Counted from the stretch's first letter, positions 7,250 through 16,733 are shown. The stretch is DNA of 64,000 bases from Arcanobacterium phocae (GCF_900105865.1 NZ_LT629804.1:868001-932000), one strand, 5' to 3'. Numbers and translations are program-made. Notes: generated from the sequence alone by a model not told the origin.

Positions 7250-8390
7250 GTGATTCGTCTAGTTGAGGATCGTTCGCTTGAATACCTGAGTGTGACAGTG
7301 ACATCAGTGATGGTCGATATTGGGTTCAAGCTCGGTGTTACAAAGGAAACGATGTGGTGCTGGTATTTCCAGGAGCAGGCTGATACTGGGAAGAAACCTA
7401 GTGCCGATAGACAGGAGTCTGCTGAACTACATCAGCTGCGTGAAGAGAATGCGGAACTTCGACGGGCGAATGAGATTTTGAAACTTGCTTTGATTTGTCG
7501 CTTCAGAACTCGACCCGGGAGGCAGGAAATGGTCGCGTTTATTGACATGTATCGCGGACATTTCTCCCCCTCTATGTCTATTGCCGAGTAATGAACGAAC
7601 AACCATCATGGTTTCCACTCCTCGCGCGGGTATCGGCTAGCGAAATCACGTCCGCGGGCAGCACAATACGTGCGCGATCGCGAGCTAGTCGAAGAAATCC
7701 GCCGGTTTTATGGCAAGGATTACGACGCGTGGGATGCTTGTAAAGTATGGCATGCTATGTGCCTTGCTGGTGTCTGTGGTGTTTGTTGGGATAGATAAAC
7801 GATCACCACCAAGCCGCCGTCTACGCCTGATGTACGTCCCAGCCTCGTGCAACATTACTTTAAGGCTGATTGCCTGAGCCGGTTGTGGGTTGCCGATATT
7901 TACCTAGATTCACACCCATACCGAATTCGTTTCCATCGCTTTTGTTACCGATGTTTTGTCACGGATGATTGTTGGCTGGGGAATGCGCTCAACTATGAAA
8001 ACTGAAGCATTGCCTTTAGAAGCATTAGATCAAGTAATCGCTCAAGTCAAAGGTAACCGTGCTTCATTGGCCCATCACAATGAGTATGGATCTTAGTGCG
8101 TCTCGATCCGGAACGGGAACATGCTTACAGACCATGGGATCGCTTTATCAGCTTTGTCAGTTGATGATTCATACAACAACGCGTTAGCTGAAACTGTTAA
8201 TGGACTCTGCAAACCGAGCCGATAGATTCCCAGCTACGGGCCGGTATTACCGAGGTAGAGTTCGTCGCCTCCGAACTGGGCGTACTGGTAGAACACTCAC
8301 CAGCTGCGTGGAGCACTAGGATACTGCACACCAAACGAGACAATCGAAGTCTATAACAAAACATGTGCTAGGCAACTGGCACTCATTTAA
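7250..8390 (+). mobile_element. Degenerate IS3-family insertion sequence (orfA/orfB remnants)
   Basis: The first part (7250-7480) resembles IS3 OrfA: a degraded helix-turn-helix region (KLGVTKETMWCWY) followed by the leucine-zipper pattern LREENAELRRANEILKLA. MVAFIDMYRGHF then marks the start of OrfB. Downstream, pieces of the integrase are readable in shifting frames: RDRELVEEIRRFYGKDYDAWDACKVWHAM, LWVADIYLDSH (first catalytic Asp region), DDSYNNALAETVNGL (containing the catalytic Glu) and, at 8299-8390, LRGALGYCTPNETIEVYNKTCARQLALI before a stop. Several frameshifts and stops show the transposase is dead. Confidence 0.85.
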
Positions 8391-8554
8391 AACGGAACAC
8401 AGCCTAAGACGCTTCAGTCCAGTCGGCTTTGTCGTGTGCAAGGTCTGAATACCCACTGAAGGCCGGTTCGGATTTGTGTTCCTTACTGGGCGAGGCCGTC
8501 ACCCTCGACCTGCCCAATGCTGGAGCCCCGTGATACGCCCAGACAAACTCGCTG

Positions 8555-11146
8555 CTATAGGGCGTTGCTTACCGGTTGGGAGAAGGCTTTCAGGTCTTCC
8601 CACGAGTCTGCGCGAGCGGTGTCTTGTTCGTAAGCGATCAGATAACCCCAGTGCTGGCCGGCGTAGGCGTCCTCAGCAACTAGACGCCGTACCAGAGTTT
8701 CGGCGGCCTTGCGTTTGGCCTGCACTTTGGCGTCGTCGCGACCGCGCTCGTCTTTACCTTCGATGATCCAATGCACGCCGTTGGTGTCGAGGGCGACGAA
8801 ATCGGGGAAGTAGCGATCCTTGGCGTTGTAGTACACAAATGCCTGGTCTTGCGAGTGGAGCCGATGCCACCACACGATCCCTGGAGAGGTGTTGAGCAGG
8901 CGGGCAAGCTGGTATTCGCCGGTGAAAGAGTCGAAGGATTCTTCCGCGAACAGCGACTTGAACCAGCCCCCATAGACCCGGTGGCGCACGAACTGGTCGC
9001 GACTCTCGATCTGGTCATGCACCTCCTCACCGAGTGGTAGCGTGTATCCCTCACCAGGCATCGACTTGGGGCGAATAGCCGGCACCTCGCGGGTGGCCCG
9101 CAGGGTCTCGGTCGTGTAGTTCTTAATCAGTCCCAGTAGCTCGGCGCGAGCCGAGCCGAGGGACTTGACTGTCCAACCGGTGAACGTCACACTCTGCATG
9201 AACCTAGGAACCAGGAACGTAGTGACGTAGCGGGCGGTTTGTTCGGTCTTGGGCACCAGCGACATGTTGATGACCAGCTTGATCAGTGCCTCTTGCGCGT
9301 CAGCATCATCGATGTGAATGGAGTCGACTTCGGCGCTCTCTCGATCCTCGGCTCGTAGCTTCTTGCCCAAGACAGCGATGATCTCCTTACGCAAGAGCAC
9401 GTCCCCGGCGGAAGTGACTCGCCGGGCAGCCTGCTCAATCTCAAAGTCACTGATTTCAGACAGGTCAATGGGAGGTTGTTGCACCTTCATCATCGTTACC
9501 GGGAATTGATAGGCCACATCAGCAAAGTTGGGGTTGCGTCCGATCGAGACAAGCTCCCAAGTGAGTTTTTCCTCCGAGTCGGTGATAGTGCGAATCCCGA
9601 CACCAGGTAGCCCTGTACCCTCATCGACACTACCGCCGACGAGAACCGTGCCCGGTTGAGGGGCCACACCGGTATCGTCACTGTTGGAGCCGGTACAAGG
9701 CCCCGGCACGGCCTTAGCCGTTGATTGATCGCTGTCACTCTCGGTAGTGGTTGTTCCCGCACCCGTGCCTGTTTTTTCGGTGGCTTTGCGGATTGCTTCT
9801 TCCACTTTAATCTTGTCGGGCTCGGCGACGGCTTCTTCCAGGCCGAACTGCTGAAGGATGTTCTCAGTGTTGAGGAGTTCAGTGAAAGACTGGTGGGCGA
9901 TGATGTCGAGTTGGTCGATCTGCCATACGCCCGTGTACTTCCCGAACGGTAGCCTGAGTCCGCGTCCCATAGTCTGCTGGGTCAGCACCTCCGAGGCCAT
10001 GGCCCGTAGTGTCACGACGACGGCGATGTTCTTGACATCCCAGCCTTCCTTGAGCTTGTTCACGCTCACCACAGCCAGCACGGGTGATTCAGGTTGGTCG
10101 AGCCCGTCGAGGCGACGCTGGGTCAACTCGTCTTCATGCTTGGAGTCCACTTGCAACACGGCCTCATCCCGGCCGAGATACTCCGGAGTGCGTAACAGTT
10201 CAGCAACCTGGGTAGCGTGCTCCACATCCGAACATACGACGAACGTGACTGCGTTGAGGTGAGAGTGGTTCTGGCTCGCAGCATACGAGTCGTAGTATGC
10301 CTGCTTGAGGTCGCGCAACTGCAGTGCGTCACGTAACTGTTGTTCCTCAGAGGCTTCGTCGGTGCCGTATCCAGTCTTGCGGAACGCAAGCACAGGCGCT
10401 TTGACATACTTGTCCTGAATAGCCCGGTAGAGCGGGTATTCGTAGATGACATGATCGGTCTTCTTGTCCACCGACGCCGTCAGACCAATCGTCGCCGCCG
10501 GATCGAGTTCCTTCAATGCCGCATTGAATGCCACTGCACTCGCCCCGTACAGGTGGGACTCGTCGGCGATCACCACTAGATCGTCAAGGTTCTTGAGGTA
10601 ATCAAAAAGCACACCAGCGTTCTCGTCAAACCGGCGCGGCTTGCGACGCATCGCATCCTGGGTACCACCATGGGTGTCGCCCTCGGCTTCTTTCGGCGCG
10701 ATCAACTGTTGGATGTTGAAGATGAACGCCAGCACCGGCACCTCACGGCCGAACGCGAGTCGAGCCGCGCCATTCTGGCGAGCCACCCAGGCAGAGTAAT
10801 CCTGCGGGGTGACCACCTCAGGCGGCACCGCGGAGCCGGTGATGTAGCGGGACGAACCCGGTGTGAAATTCTGTACCGTCTTTGTCTGTACCGTCTTGCC
10901 CGGGGTGACAATCACGACGTTGCCAACCCCTTGACGGCGCAGATATTCCACGAACGCCGCCATCAGATAGGTCTTACCCACACCCGTAGCAAGGTTTAAC
11001 ACCTGCATTACCGTGGAGTCGTAGTCGCCGTCGAGGGTGAAGACCAACTGGCGTAGCGCCTCCTTGTTAGGAGCGCGCAGGTCGAACTCCGAACTGATCG
11101 ACTCCAACATATCCGAATCAAAACTGATGTTAAGACGCTTAGCCAT
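8555..11146 (-). CDS. res: Type III-like restriction enzyme, Res subunit (DEAD/DEAH helicase-nuclease)
   Basis: An 863-residue protein with an SF2 helicase core. Walker A is ATGVGKT (53-59), the DEAD-box-like motif is DESH (195-198), motif III-like GLTAS is at 221-225, and motif VI QTMGRGLR is at 391-398. The C-terminus holds a PD-(D/E)xK nuclease motif: PDF with Asp782, then Glu796-x-Lys798. In type III systems Res cuts DNA after ATP-driven communication between two unmodified sites. A Gly/Thr/Ser/Asp-rich stretch at about 455-515 is unusual and looks like a flexible, repeat-prone linker. Start and mod stop overlap (TAATG), so the two are co-translated. Apparently intact. Confidence 0.88.
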   Translation of the reverse strand: MAKRLNISFDSDMLESISSEFDLRAPNKEALRQLVFTLDGDYDSTVMQVLNLATGVGKTYLMAAFVEYLRRQGVGNVVIVTPGKTVQTKTVQNFTPGSSRYITGSAVPPEVVTPQDYSAWVARQNGAARLAFGREVPVLAFIFNIQQLIAPKEAEGDTHGGTQDAMRRKPRRFDENAGVLFDYLKNLDDLVVIADESHLYGASAVAFNAALKELDPAATIGLTASVDKKTDHVIYEYPLYRAIQDKYVKAPVLAFRKTGYGTDEASEEQQLRDALQLRDLKQAYYDSYAASQNHSHLNAVTFVVCSDVEHATQVAELLRTPEYLGRDEAVLQVDSKHEDELTQRRLDGLDQPESPVLAVVSVNKLKEGWDVKNIAVVVTLRAMASEVLTQQTMGRGLRLPFGKYTGVWQIDQLDIIAHQSFTELLNTENILQQFGLEEAVAEPDKIKVEEAIRKATEKTGTGAGTTTTESDSDQSTAKAVPGPCTGSNSDDTGVAPQPGTVLVGGSVDEGTGLPGVGIRTITDSEEKLTWELVSIGRNPNFADVAYQFPVTMMKVQQPPIDLSEISDFEIEQAARRVTSAGDVLLRKEIIAVLGKKLRAEDRESAEVDSIHIDDADAQEALIKLVINMSLVPKTEQTARYVTTFLVPRFMQSVTFTGWTVKSLGSARAELLGLIKNYTTETLRATREVPAIRPKSMPGEGYTLPLGEEVHDQIESRDQFVRHRVYGGWFKSLFAEESFDSFTGEYQLARLLNTSPGIVWWHRLHSQDQAFVYYNAKDRYFPDFVALDTNGVHWIIEGKDERGRDDAKVQAKRKAAETLVRRLVAEDAYAGQHWGYLIAYEQDTARADSWEDLKAFSQPVSNAL

Positions 11147-13152
11147 TACTGATCACCACCTTGTGCGTAGCGGAAAATATCATCCGGGATAGCAATTACC
11201 CGAGATCCTTTCATCTGCTTGCGAAGGCGTTGGCGGACGCCGTCCATCACGGTGGTGGCGGCTAATACGATCGTCTCGCCTAGTTGAACATGAGACACGA
11301 GTGAGTCCACCACCTCAACGGTCGCTACACCCTCTACCACCTTTAACAAGGCATTGCCACGGCGAGCATCGAAAATATAGTCATCATCCGGGTGCAACAG
11401 CGTAAAACCAAGATTGGCAGCGACCGACTCGATCAGCGTATCGCCTGTCGCTTCAGCAGTGAGCATCACCCGATTCAGCTCGGGATTGTAGTCGAAACAT
11501 GCAGGCGATAGGTGAGCAACTTGGAAACCTCCGCCACCACGCCAATTAACGACTTCCTTCGTGCACTTCGTCTTCGAAGCGGCCTTCAGTGCCTTTACCT
11601 CGACGCTCTTCTTCAACTCCGGGTTGTCCTTGATCAATTTGTTGAGCACACTCGTAAACTTTGCGGCATCCTCCGGACTCACCCCATCAGGCAGCCCGTC
11701 TTTCGTCGCGTCAACTCGCTCACCCTTCGACCGCGTGATTCCACCCGGATCTTCATCGTTGACAACCTTTTCAAGCCGAGGCCGCGTGAACGTATTGAAG
11801 GTGCTTTCAAGTAACTCACACGTCACCCAACGCCGCCCCATCTTCTGCGCCACCGCGGCAGTCGTACCCGAACCTGCAAACACATCCAACACAATGTCAC
11901 CAGGATTGGAACCGATATGAATTATCCGTTCCAGGAGACGCTCGGGTTTTGGTGTTGAGAATGGCTTCTCTCCAAGGAATAGAGCACTGATTTCCTTTTT
12001 AGCGAGATCAGTATGACCAACTTCTGTATGTGGAAGAAGGTTCACTGGAACTCTTCCGGCGACATCTTTCAGATAGATCTTCAGGAACACTCCTCCTAAG
12101 GGAGTAGGACAGAATTCCGGCAACACTTCAGATCCATACCGAGAGAGGTTGTTTGTCCCAATTTCCGTGTTCCACTCTTTCAAAACTAGCGGTTTAATGT
12201 CATTTCGGATCTGAACTCCTTGACCTTCAATGCGAGCCCGCGCACTGCTCTCACTTTCTGTAAAATCACCATCAACGTACTCACCCCAGAAGGAAAGATG
12301 CTCACGGACTATCTCCTTGCGAAAATACCAATTTGCTCCACTAGACGGATATTGCATTTCTCCCGTGAATGGATTCTGAATACCGTACACGCTCGGGTGC
12401 TGGTTTTTAGATGGGTTGTGTCGAGCCGTTCCGTCGGCGACCTTCCATGGTCCACGAGGATCCTGATCTGGATTGGTATATCGAGCGTTCATTTCTTGTG
12501 TACGAGGAAGCCGGCACGGCTGGAATGCCCCAGATTTTCGATAAACTAAAATTGAGTCAGTCATCGATGCGATTGATGTCGAATTATTGCTTGCTCCATA
12601 CTTCTTCTCCCACTGCATGTCGATAACAAAATTTCCAGAGCCAAATACTTCATCAAGAAGTAGTCGCATTCGGTGGCTTTCGACGTGGTCGAGGTGTACC
12701 CAGATGGAACCGTCGTCGGCAAGCAGCTTCTTCATGTGCAAGAGTCGATCGCGCATCATGGTCAACCAGATTGAGTGCTCGAGGTTGTCCTCGTAGCTAG
12801 CGAAGGTCTGAGCAGTGTTGAACGGCGGATCGATGTAGATGAGTTTCACCTGCCCGACGTACTTTTCGGCGAGTTCGGGAACGCGGGTGAGTACTTCGAG
12901 CACGTCGCCAGATTCGCCGAGAATTAGTAAATTATCGTCTTGGGGTTCAAGGTTAGCACGCTCGGAGTATTCGAACTCATCCGTTTTTGATGTCTGGTTG
13001 CCTTGCACATAGTCGTCGTAAACGAGCGTGCGGGTCTCGCAGTAACGGGGATCCGATGGGTCTACCCAGGTGTAACCGTACTTGCCTGTTTCTGTAGGGA
13101 TAAGCGCTTTGTCTTTATTGTACCAGGTGAGTTGGAGACGTTGATCTGCCAT
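11146..13152 (-). CDS. mod: Type III-like DNA adenine methyltransferase, Mod subunit
   Basis: A 668-residue methyltransferase of the beta class: catalytic motif IV DPPF (108-111) precedes the SAM-binding motif I DVFAGSGTT (423-431). This order and the size match Mod proteins of type III systems, which modify one strand of an asymmetric site and also give Res its sequence specificity. The central part (about 180-390) between the motifs should contain the target-recognition region. The start is ATG at 13152. The 3' end overlaps the res start by one base. Upstream on the same strand are only gene relics, so the promoter must lie in 13153-13700. Confidence 0.88.
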   Translation of the reverse strand: MADQRLQLTWYNKDKALIPTETGKYGYTWVDPSDPRYCETRTLVYDDYVQGNQTSKTDEFEYSERANLEPQDDNLLILGESGDVLEVLTRVPELAEKYVGQVKLIYIDPPFNTAQTFASYEDNLEHSIWLTMMRDRLLHMKKLLADDGSIWVHLDHVESHRMRLLLDEVFGSGNFVIDMQWEKKYGASNNSTSIASMTDSILVYRKSGAFQPCRLPRTQEMNARYTNPDQDPRGPWKVADGTARHNPSKNQHPSVYGIQNPFTGEMQYPSSGANWYFRKEIVREHLSFWGEYVDGDFTESESSARARIEGQGVQIRNDIKPLVLKEWNTEIGTNNLSRYGSEVLPEFCPTPLGGVFLKIYLKDVAGRVPVNLLPHTEVGHTDLAKKEISALFLGEKPFSTPKPERLLERIIHIGSNPGDIVLDVFAGSGTTAAVAQKMGRRWVTCELLESTFNTFTRPRLEKVVNDEDPGGITRSKGERVDATKDGLPDGVSPEDAAKFTSVLNKLIKDNPELKKSVEVKALKAASKTKCTKEVVNWRGGGGFQVAHLSPACFDYNPELNRVMLTAEATGDTLIESVAANLGFTLLHPDDDYIFDARRGNALLKVVEGVATVEVVDSLVSHVQLGETIVLAATTVMDGVRQRLRKQMKGSRVIAIPDDIFRYAQGGDQ

Positions 13153-13179
13153 CTAGTTGGTCTCTCCCTTCGCGTCAGT

Positions 13180-13380
13180 GAGGGCGACCTCGCAAATGTC
13201 GGCGATGTCGCAGTTGGGTGTCACAGATTTTCACGAGGACGGTTTTGTGGCGACGTTCTCGTCTCGGCCGACCTTGGCGATGATCGTTCTTGAAAGCTCG
13301 GCCATCTTCCGCGGGTTTTGTGGTTGAAGTTCTTTATTGATGAGTAGTTTCCACGGAGGTTTGGGGTTCTCCTTCTAATC
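13180..13380 (-). pseudogene. Unidentified gene relic upstream of mod
   Basis: On the minus strand a frame reads KENPKPPWKLLINKELQP followed by NPRKMAELSRTIIAKVGRDEN, running downward from about 13378, and is then broken by a stop near 13230. It has normal coding texture for this genome but no start, and I cannot assign it. It probably is the remains of a gene of an earlier restriction module. Confidence 0.35.
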
Positions 13381-13429
13381 AAAAACTGCCCCTACGCCTC
13401 GAGTGCTTAGGTTATGCCACTTTCTAGTC

Positions 13430-13640
13430 ATTCTACTCGAAAATTTTCATAAATCTTGATTTCTTTCCAGTCACTCAGATGATCGGCGATAATATGGCTC
13501 ATTAGCAAAGAAACCTCATGTGGGGTATAGAACTCGCCTACTTTCTTGCCCGCATTCGCTACAAAATTCGAAACCAGCTACTCGTAAATAAAGCCAAGGA
13601 CACCATAGTCAGGCTTTGAGCTCATTAGAATCTCATTAAT
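13430..13640 (-). pseudogene. hsdM: Relic of type I methyltransferase hsdM
   Basis: The minus strand reads DYGVLGFIYE, a stop, then LVSNFVANAGKKVGEFYTPH and EVSLLMSHIIADHLSDWKEI. This closely follows the N-terminal/SAM-domain entry region of HsdM proteins (pattern with ANAGKKAGEFYTPHEVS). An in-frame TAG and the loss of everything after about 65 residues, including the SAM-binding and NPPF motifs, show it is a fragment. It indicates that a type I restriction system once occupied this locus. Confidence 0.75.
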
Positions 13641-13730
13641 AAGATAAATTTTCTATTCGTGACATGAATGAATTATTCAACCTAAAAATACCGGGTTGTA
13701 ACACGGAATTAAGAGTTGTTAGTAGACTCG

Positions 13731-14596
13731 CTACTTCATTTTAGGCTTGAGGATACCTGACCTATAAAGGTCGTTACTATCAATAGGTTGTGTCACTTGG
13801 TCGAACCACCCATGATCTTTGTCCAGTTGCTTCAGCCAGCGCCGAATAACGATGATCGCGCCATAGCTACCCGGATGTGCAAAATCCGGGGCATCTCGCT
13901 TCTCCTTAGGGCGAACTTTGAAAGAGATGTCGAATGAGCGGTTCCAGAGCTGAGCATAGTGTGCGCATTTGTTGCGAAGCGAAGAATATGCGTGCAATGT
14001 GGAAGAAAAACCTTCACGAGCAATAGCTAACGAATCAGCCGTATTCAAAATAATATCTTTGTTTGCCATGTACTGGCATAATCTCGCGAAGGTTCCAAAA
14101 CTCATTGTTTCGATTGCAACCCACACGGGAACATGAGAGAAGTCGTCACCCTGTCGGTAGCGTTCTATTGTCGGTTGATTCTTCCGCAGTAGCTGCGAGT
14201 GCATTTTGTTTATGTGATCATCCAGCCCCGGTGTCACTGCGAGGTAATTTGCTTTTTCTAAATAAAACGCATCACTGCCATATATTTTGCCTGCTTCATA
14301 TGCGAAAACAGACCGTGTGGAAACTTCGATTATGTCTAATGCTTCAAGCAGTAATCGCCGCAAACGTTGATCGAGGTCCATAAGAGACGAAATATCGTCA
14401 AAACTGATGCCATTGGAGAAATTATTCTTGCCATGTCGAGGGTCTTCTTGAAATTCTCGAGCATACCCAGAAAAACGATAATAATTATGGGATCGCAAAA
14501 ATCCTCGGCTTCAGTTTTGGAATGAATAATAAGACCGCGTTCTTCTAACAAAAGAACCTGATCTTCTATTGAAAGAAAGCACTTATTGTTCGCCAT
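13731..14596 (-). pseudogene. Abi_2 family abortive-infection gene (AbiD/AbiF-like), single frameshift
   Basis: Two frames together make one Abi_2 protein. The first, from ATG 14596, reads MANNKCFLSIEDQVLLLEER and continues to SKTEAEDF. The second, to 13731, continues with LRSHNYYRFSGYAREFQ and contains SSLRNKCAHYAQLWNR, the conserved RNxxAH-like motif typical of Abi_2/HEPN-type proteins. The join is a run of five T (A5 at 14497-14501 on the plus strand); one extra base would give an intact 288-residue protein, the usual family length. AbiD/AbiF proteins act in phage exclusion in lactococci. The break may be a real mutation, a phase-variable state or a sequencing error. Confidence 0.75.
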
Positions 14597-14797
14597 GGCA
14601 ATCCCGAGGTAAAAATTGGCCCTCCGCATTTGAGGAAGCCGAAGCTCTAGCCTTGGGAGGGCGCTGACGTAACTAATCTATCAGATTTCCTTGTAGAGCA
14701 GAACCCACATTTTATGCATTACGTAACTGACTGAGGGACTTTTAGAAAATGCGAGGATTGTGAAAGTAACTGGTGTGTCATGCACTAAACTATCCCT

Positions 14798-15511
14798 ATG
14801 CTTTCTGAACCTACGCGCGCCCTTGTAGCATATGCGCTCGCGGATCATGCCCGCAGCTCGGTACCCAACAGCAGCTCGGTTTCCGACCATGGCAACAGCC
14901 CTGCGCCGTCCTCGCTCATCGCTACCGTCCAAACCCGGTCTGGCCGCGTGATCGCGGGTTTGTCTGAGAATGATTTTCGGCAGTTGCGTGCCAAGAATAT
15001 TTTTGCCGACGACGATCCCGCCGTCGCCGTAGTCCTATTACACGCGCTAACTGGCAGAATCGTGTGTCCGCCAAAGCCGTGGCGTGAGTTGTTGTGTGCC
15101 TATGACCCGGCTATCACGTGTGTTATGCGAGATGACGCTGGCTTGCATGAAGCACTAGCGAGCCAGCTCCCGATGCGCGAATGCACTGCGCTTGCCCCGC
15201 AGCAGATAAATATGTGGGAGGGGTATGAGACGCTTGTAATGAGCGGGCAGAAGAAGCAAACTATTCGGCTAGATGATCCGTTCGTGGTGGGACCAGCGCA
15301 GATTGTGTTTGATAAGGATTCTGGGAGGGTCATAGTGGATGCGGTAGTAACTGCGGTGCGCACATGCAAACTGCCGGAGCTTACTGAGGATGATGCACGC
15401 CGTGATGGTTTTGCCTCGTTGGCAGAGCTTTATTCGGCACTGCATCAGCATTATCCGCAACTGCCTGCTGATCCGCCGGTGGATATAGTGACGTATGAGC
15501 TTGCGAAATGA
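14798..15511 (+). CDS. ASCH domain-containing protein
   Basis: A 237-residue protein. The C-terminal half, from about residue 140, matches the ASCH fold: a start around MWEGYETLVMSGQKKQTIRL, the charged GQKKQTIR segment expected in the ligand/RNA-binding groove, then a beta-rich part ending in PPVDIVTYEL. The N-terminal half has no recognised domain. ASCH proteins bind RNA or hydrolyse N4-acetylcytidine; function here is unknown. A -10-like TAAACT ends 6 bases before the ATG, suggesting a leaderless message. The K+ channel gene follows after 12 bases, probably in the same operon. Confidence 0.7.
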   Translation: MLSEPTRALVAYALADHARSSVPNSSSVSDHGNSPAPSSLIATVQTRSGRVIAGLSENDFRQLRAKNIFADDDPAVAVVLLHALTGRIVCPPKPWRELLCAYDPAITCVMRDDAGLHEALASQLPMRECTALAPQQINMWEGYETLVMSGQKKQTIRLDDPFVVGPAQIVFDKDSGRVIVDAVVTAVRTCKLPELTEDDARRDGFASLAELYSALHQHYPQLPADPPVDIVTYELAK

Positions 15512-15523
15512 AGAGGTGTGAAC

Positions 15524-16237
15524 ATGAGTCGAGTAGAAAAATGGGAACAGCGAACTGAGCTCCCGATGGTGATTCTGGCTGTGGTTTTTCTGGTCATTTA
15601 CGGCTGGGAAGTTATTGGCGATCTCCAGGGGCTTTCCCGGTTGCGGATGGAGTTGGCAATGAATGTAATCTGGGGAGTTTTCATTGTCGACTATTGCGTA
15701 CGCTTGATCATTGCGGATAATCGGCGATCCTGGTTTCTGCGAAATCTGTTCGACCTCGCAATCGTGCTTTTGCCGCTACTACGCCCGCTTCGCATGTTGC
15801 GTCTGCTGGCGTTTGTAAAGATTCTGGGCCGGCGGGTAACGTTGGGATTCCGCGGAAAAATTATTGTCTACGCGGCTAGTGCGGTGGTGATGCTGGTTCT
15901 TATTTCGGCAATCGCGGTGCTTGATGTGGAGCGCCGGGCGCCGGGGACGATGCTTGATAACTTCGGGGATTCGTTGTGGTGGGCGTTCGTTACGATTACC
16001 ACTGTGGGGTACGGGGATCTTTTTCCAGTGACGACGACGGGGCGCATTATCGCCTTGTTCCTCATGATCGGTGGAATCGCGCTGACTGGTATTGTCACGG
16101 CAACCCTTGCGTCGTGGATTGTTGAAACAGTTAGTGAGGAGTCTGAGGTTCACCAGACGGCAACTAAGAAAGAAATCGCTGATCTGCGTGCTGAAATTAG
16201 TGAATTAAAGGAGCTTCTCGCACAGCAAACGCTTTAG
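15524..16237 (+). CDS. Voltage-gated-type potassium channel
   Basis: A 237-residue channel subunit with six-helix layout. Hydrophobic segments cover S1-S3, an Arg-rich S4-like helix lies at about 86-104 (RPLRMLRLLAFVKILGRR), and the pore region has the selectivity filter TTVGYGD at 159-165 followed by the last helix. The C-terminal tail (about 205-237) is a short heptad-rich segment likely to form a tetramer-stabilising coiled coil. The start ATG 15524 is chosen because AAGAGG (15511-15516) lies 7 bases before it; a GTG two codons upstream is too close. It follows the ASCH gene immediately. Confidence 0.88.
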   Translation: MSRVEKWEQRTELPMVILAVVFLVIYGWEVIGDLQGLSRLRMELAMNVIWGVFIVDYCVRLIIADNRRSWFLRNLFDLAIVLLPLLRPLRMLRLLAFVKILGRRVTLGFRGKIIVYAASAVVMLVLISAIAVLDVERRAPGTMLDNFGDSLWWAFVTITTVGYGDLFPVTTTGRIIALFLMIGGIALTGIVTATLASWIVETVSEESEVHQTATKKEIADLRAEISELKELLAQQTL

Positions 16238-16252
16238 GCTACAATGAGCGTT

Positions 16253-16672
16253 ATGATGAAGAATATTTTTACTGGCGCTGTGTGCGGATTGTGTCTTGTT
16301 CTGGCCGGTTGTTCGGCTTCTGAGCAAGCCCAGCCGAATACCGCCACCGAATCAGCTTCGAGCAACAGCTCCCAGACGGCGGAGACGGAGAAGGATCAAA
16401 CCCCGATGATTATTGATGTTCGTACCCCAGAAGAATTCGCTACCGGCCACGTTGCTGGTGCTGTCAATTTTGATGTCAATGATGCTGAGTTCCAAAACCA
16501 GGTTAAGGATCTAGATAAATCTGCGGCCTATGTTCTTTACTGCCGTTCTGGCAATCGCGCTGAAGGAGCCAAAGGCTATCTAGAAAGCATTGGCTTTACC
16601 GACGTGAAGAACCTTGGGTCGGTCCAAGATGCGTCCCAAGAGTTGGGCTTGGACGTCGTCGTCGATAAATAA
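16253..16672 (+). CDS. Rhodanese-domain lipoprotein
   Basis: A secreted lipoprotein of about 139 residues: signal peptide MMKNIFTGAVCGLCLVLAGC with lipobox LAGC, a Ser/Thr/Glu-rich linker, then a rhodanese domain (about 50-139). The domain has IIDVRTPEEFATGHVAGAVN and the active-site loop CRSGNR, with the catalytic Cys that carries persulfide in this family. Single-domain rhodaneses move sulfane sulfur or sense redox state; the substrate outside the cell is unknown. TACAAT (16240-16245) lies 7 bases before ATG 16253, favouring a leaderless start there; ATG 16244 is an alternative. A strong terminator follows. Confidence 0.82.
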   Translation: MMKNIFTGAVCGLCLVLAGCSASEQAQPNTATESASSNSSQTAETEKDQTPMIIDVRTPEEFATGHVAGAVNFDVNDAEFQNQVKDLDKSAAYVLYCRSGNRAEGAKGYLESIGFTDVKNLGSVQDASQELGLDVVVDK

Positions 16673-16687
16673 CTTAAGTGACTGTAC

Positions 16688-16727
16688 AAAAAATTGGGGC
16701 GAACCGCGGTTCGCCCCAATTTTTGTT
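16688..16727. terminator. Bidirectional terminator between rhodanese gene and dps
   Basis: AAATTGGGGCGAACC and its reverse complement form a long stem centred at about 16706, flanked by A-rich sequence on the left and TTTTTGTTT on the right. It can end both the plus-strand rhodanese transcript and the minus-strand dps transcript. Confidence 0.9.
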
Positions 16728-16733
16728 TTAAGC

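Noticed and set aside
8476..11000. Plus-strand open frames opposite res
   Set aside because: Antisense shadows of a strong minus-strand helicase gene with conserved motifs.
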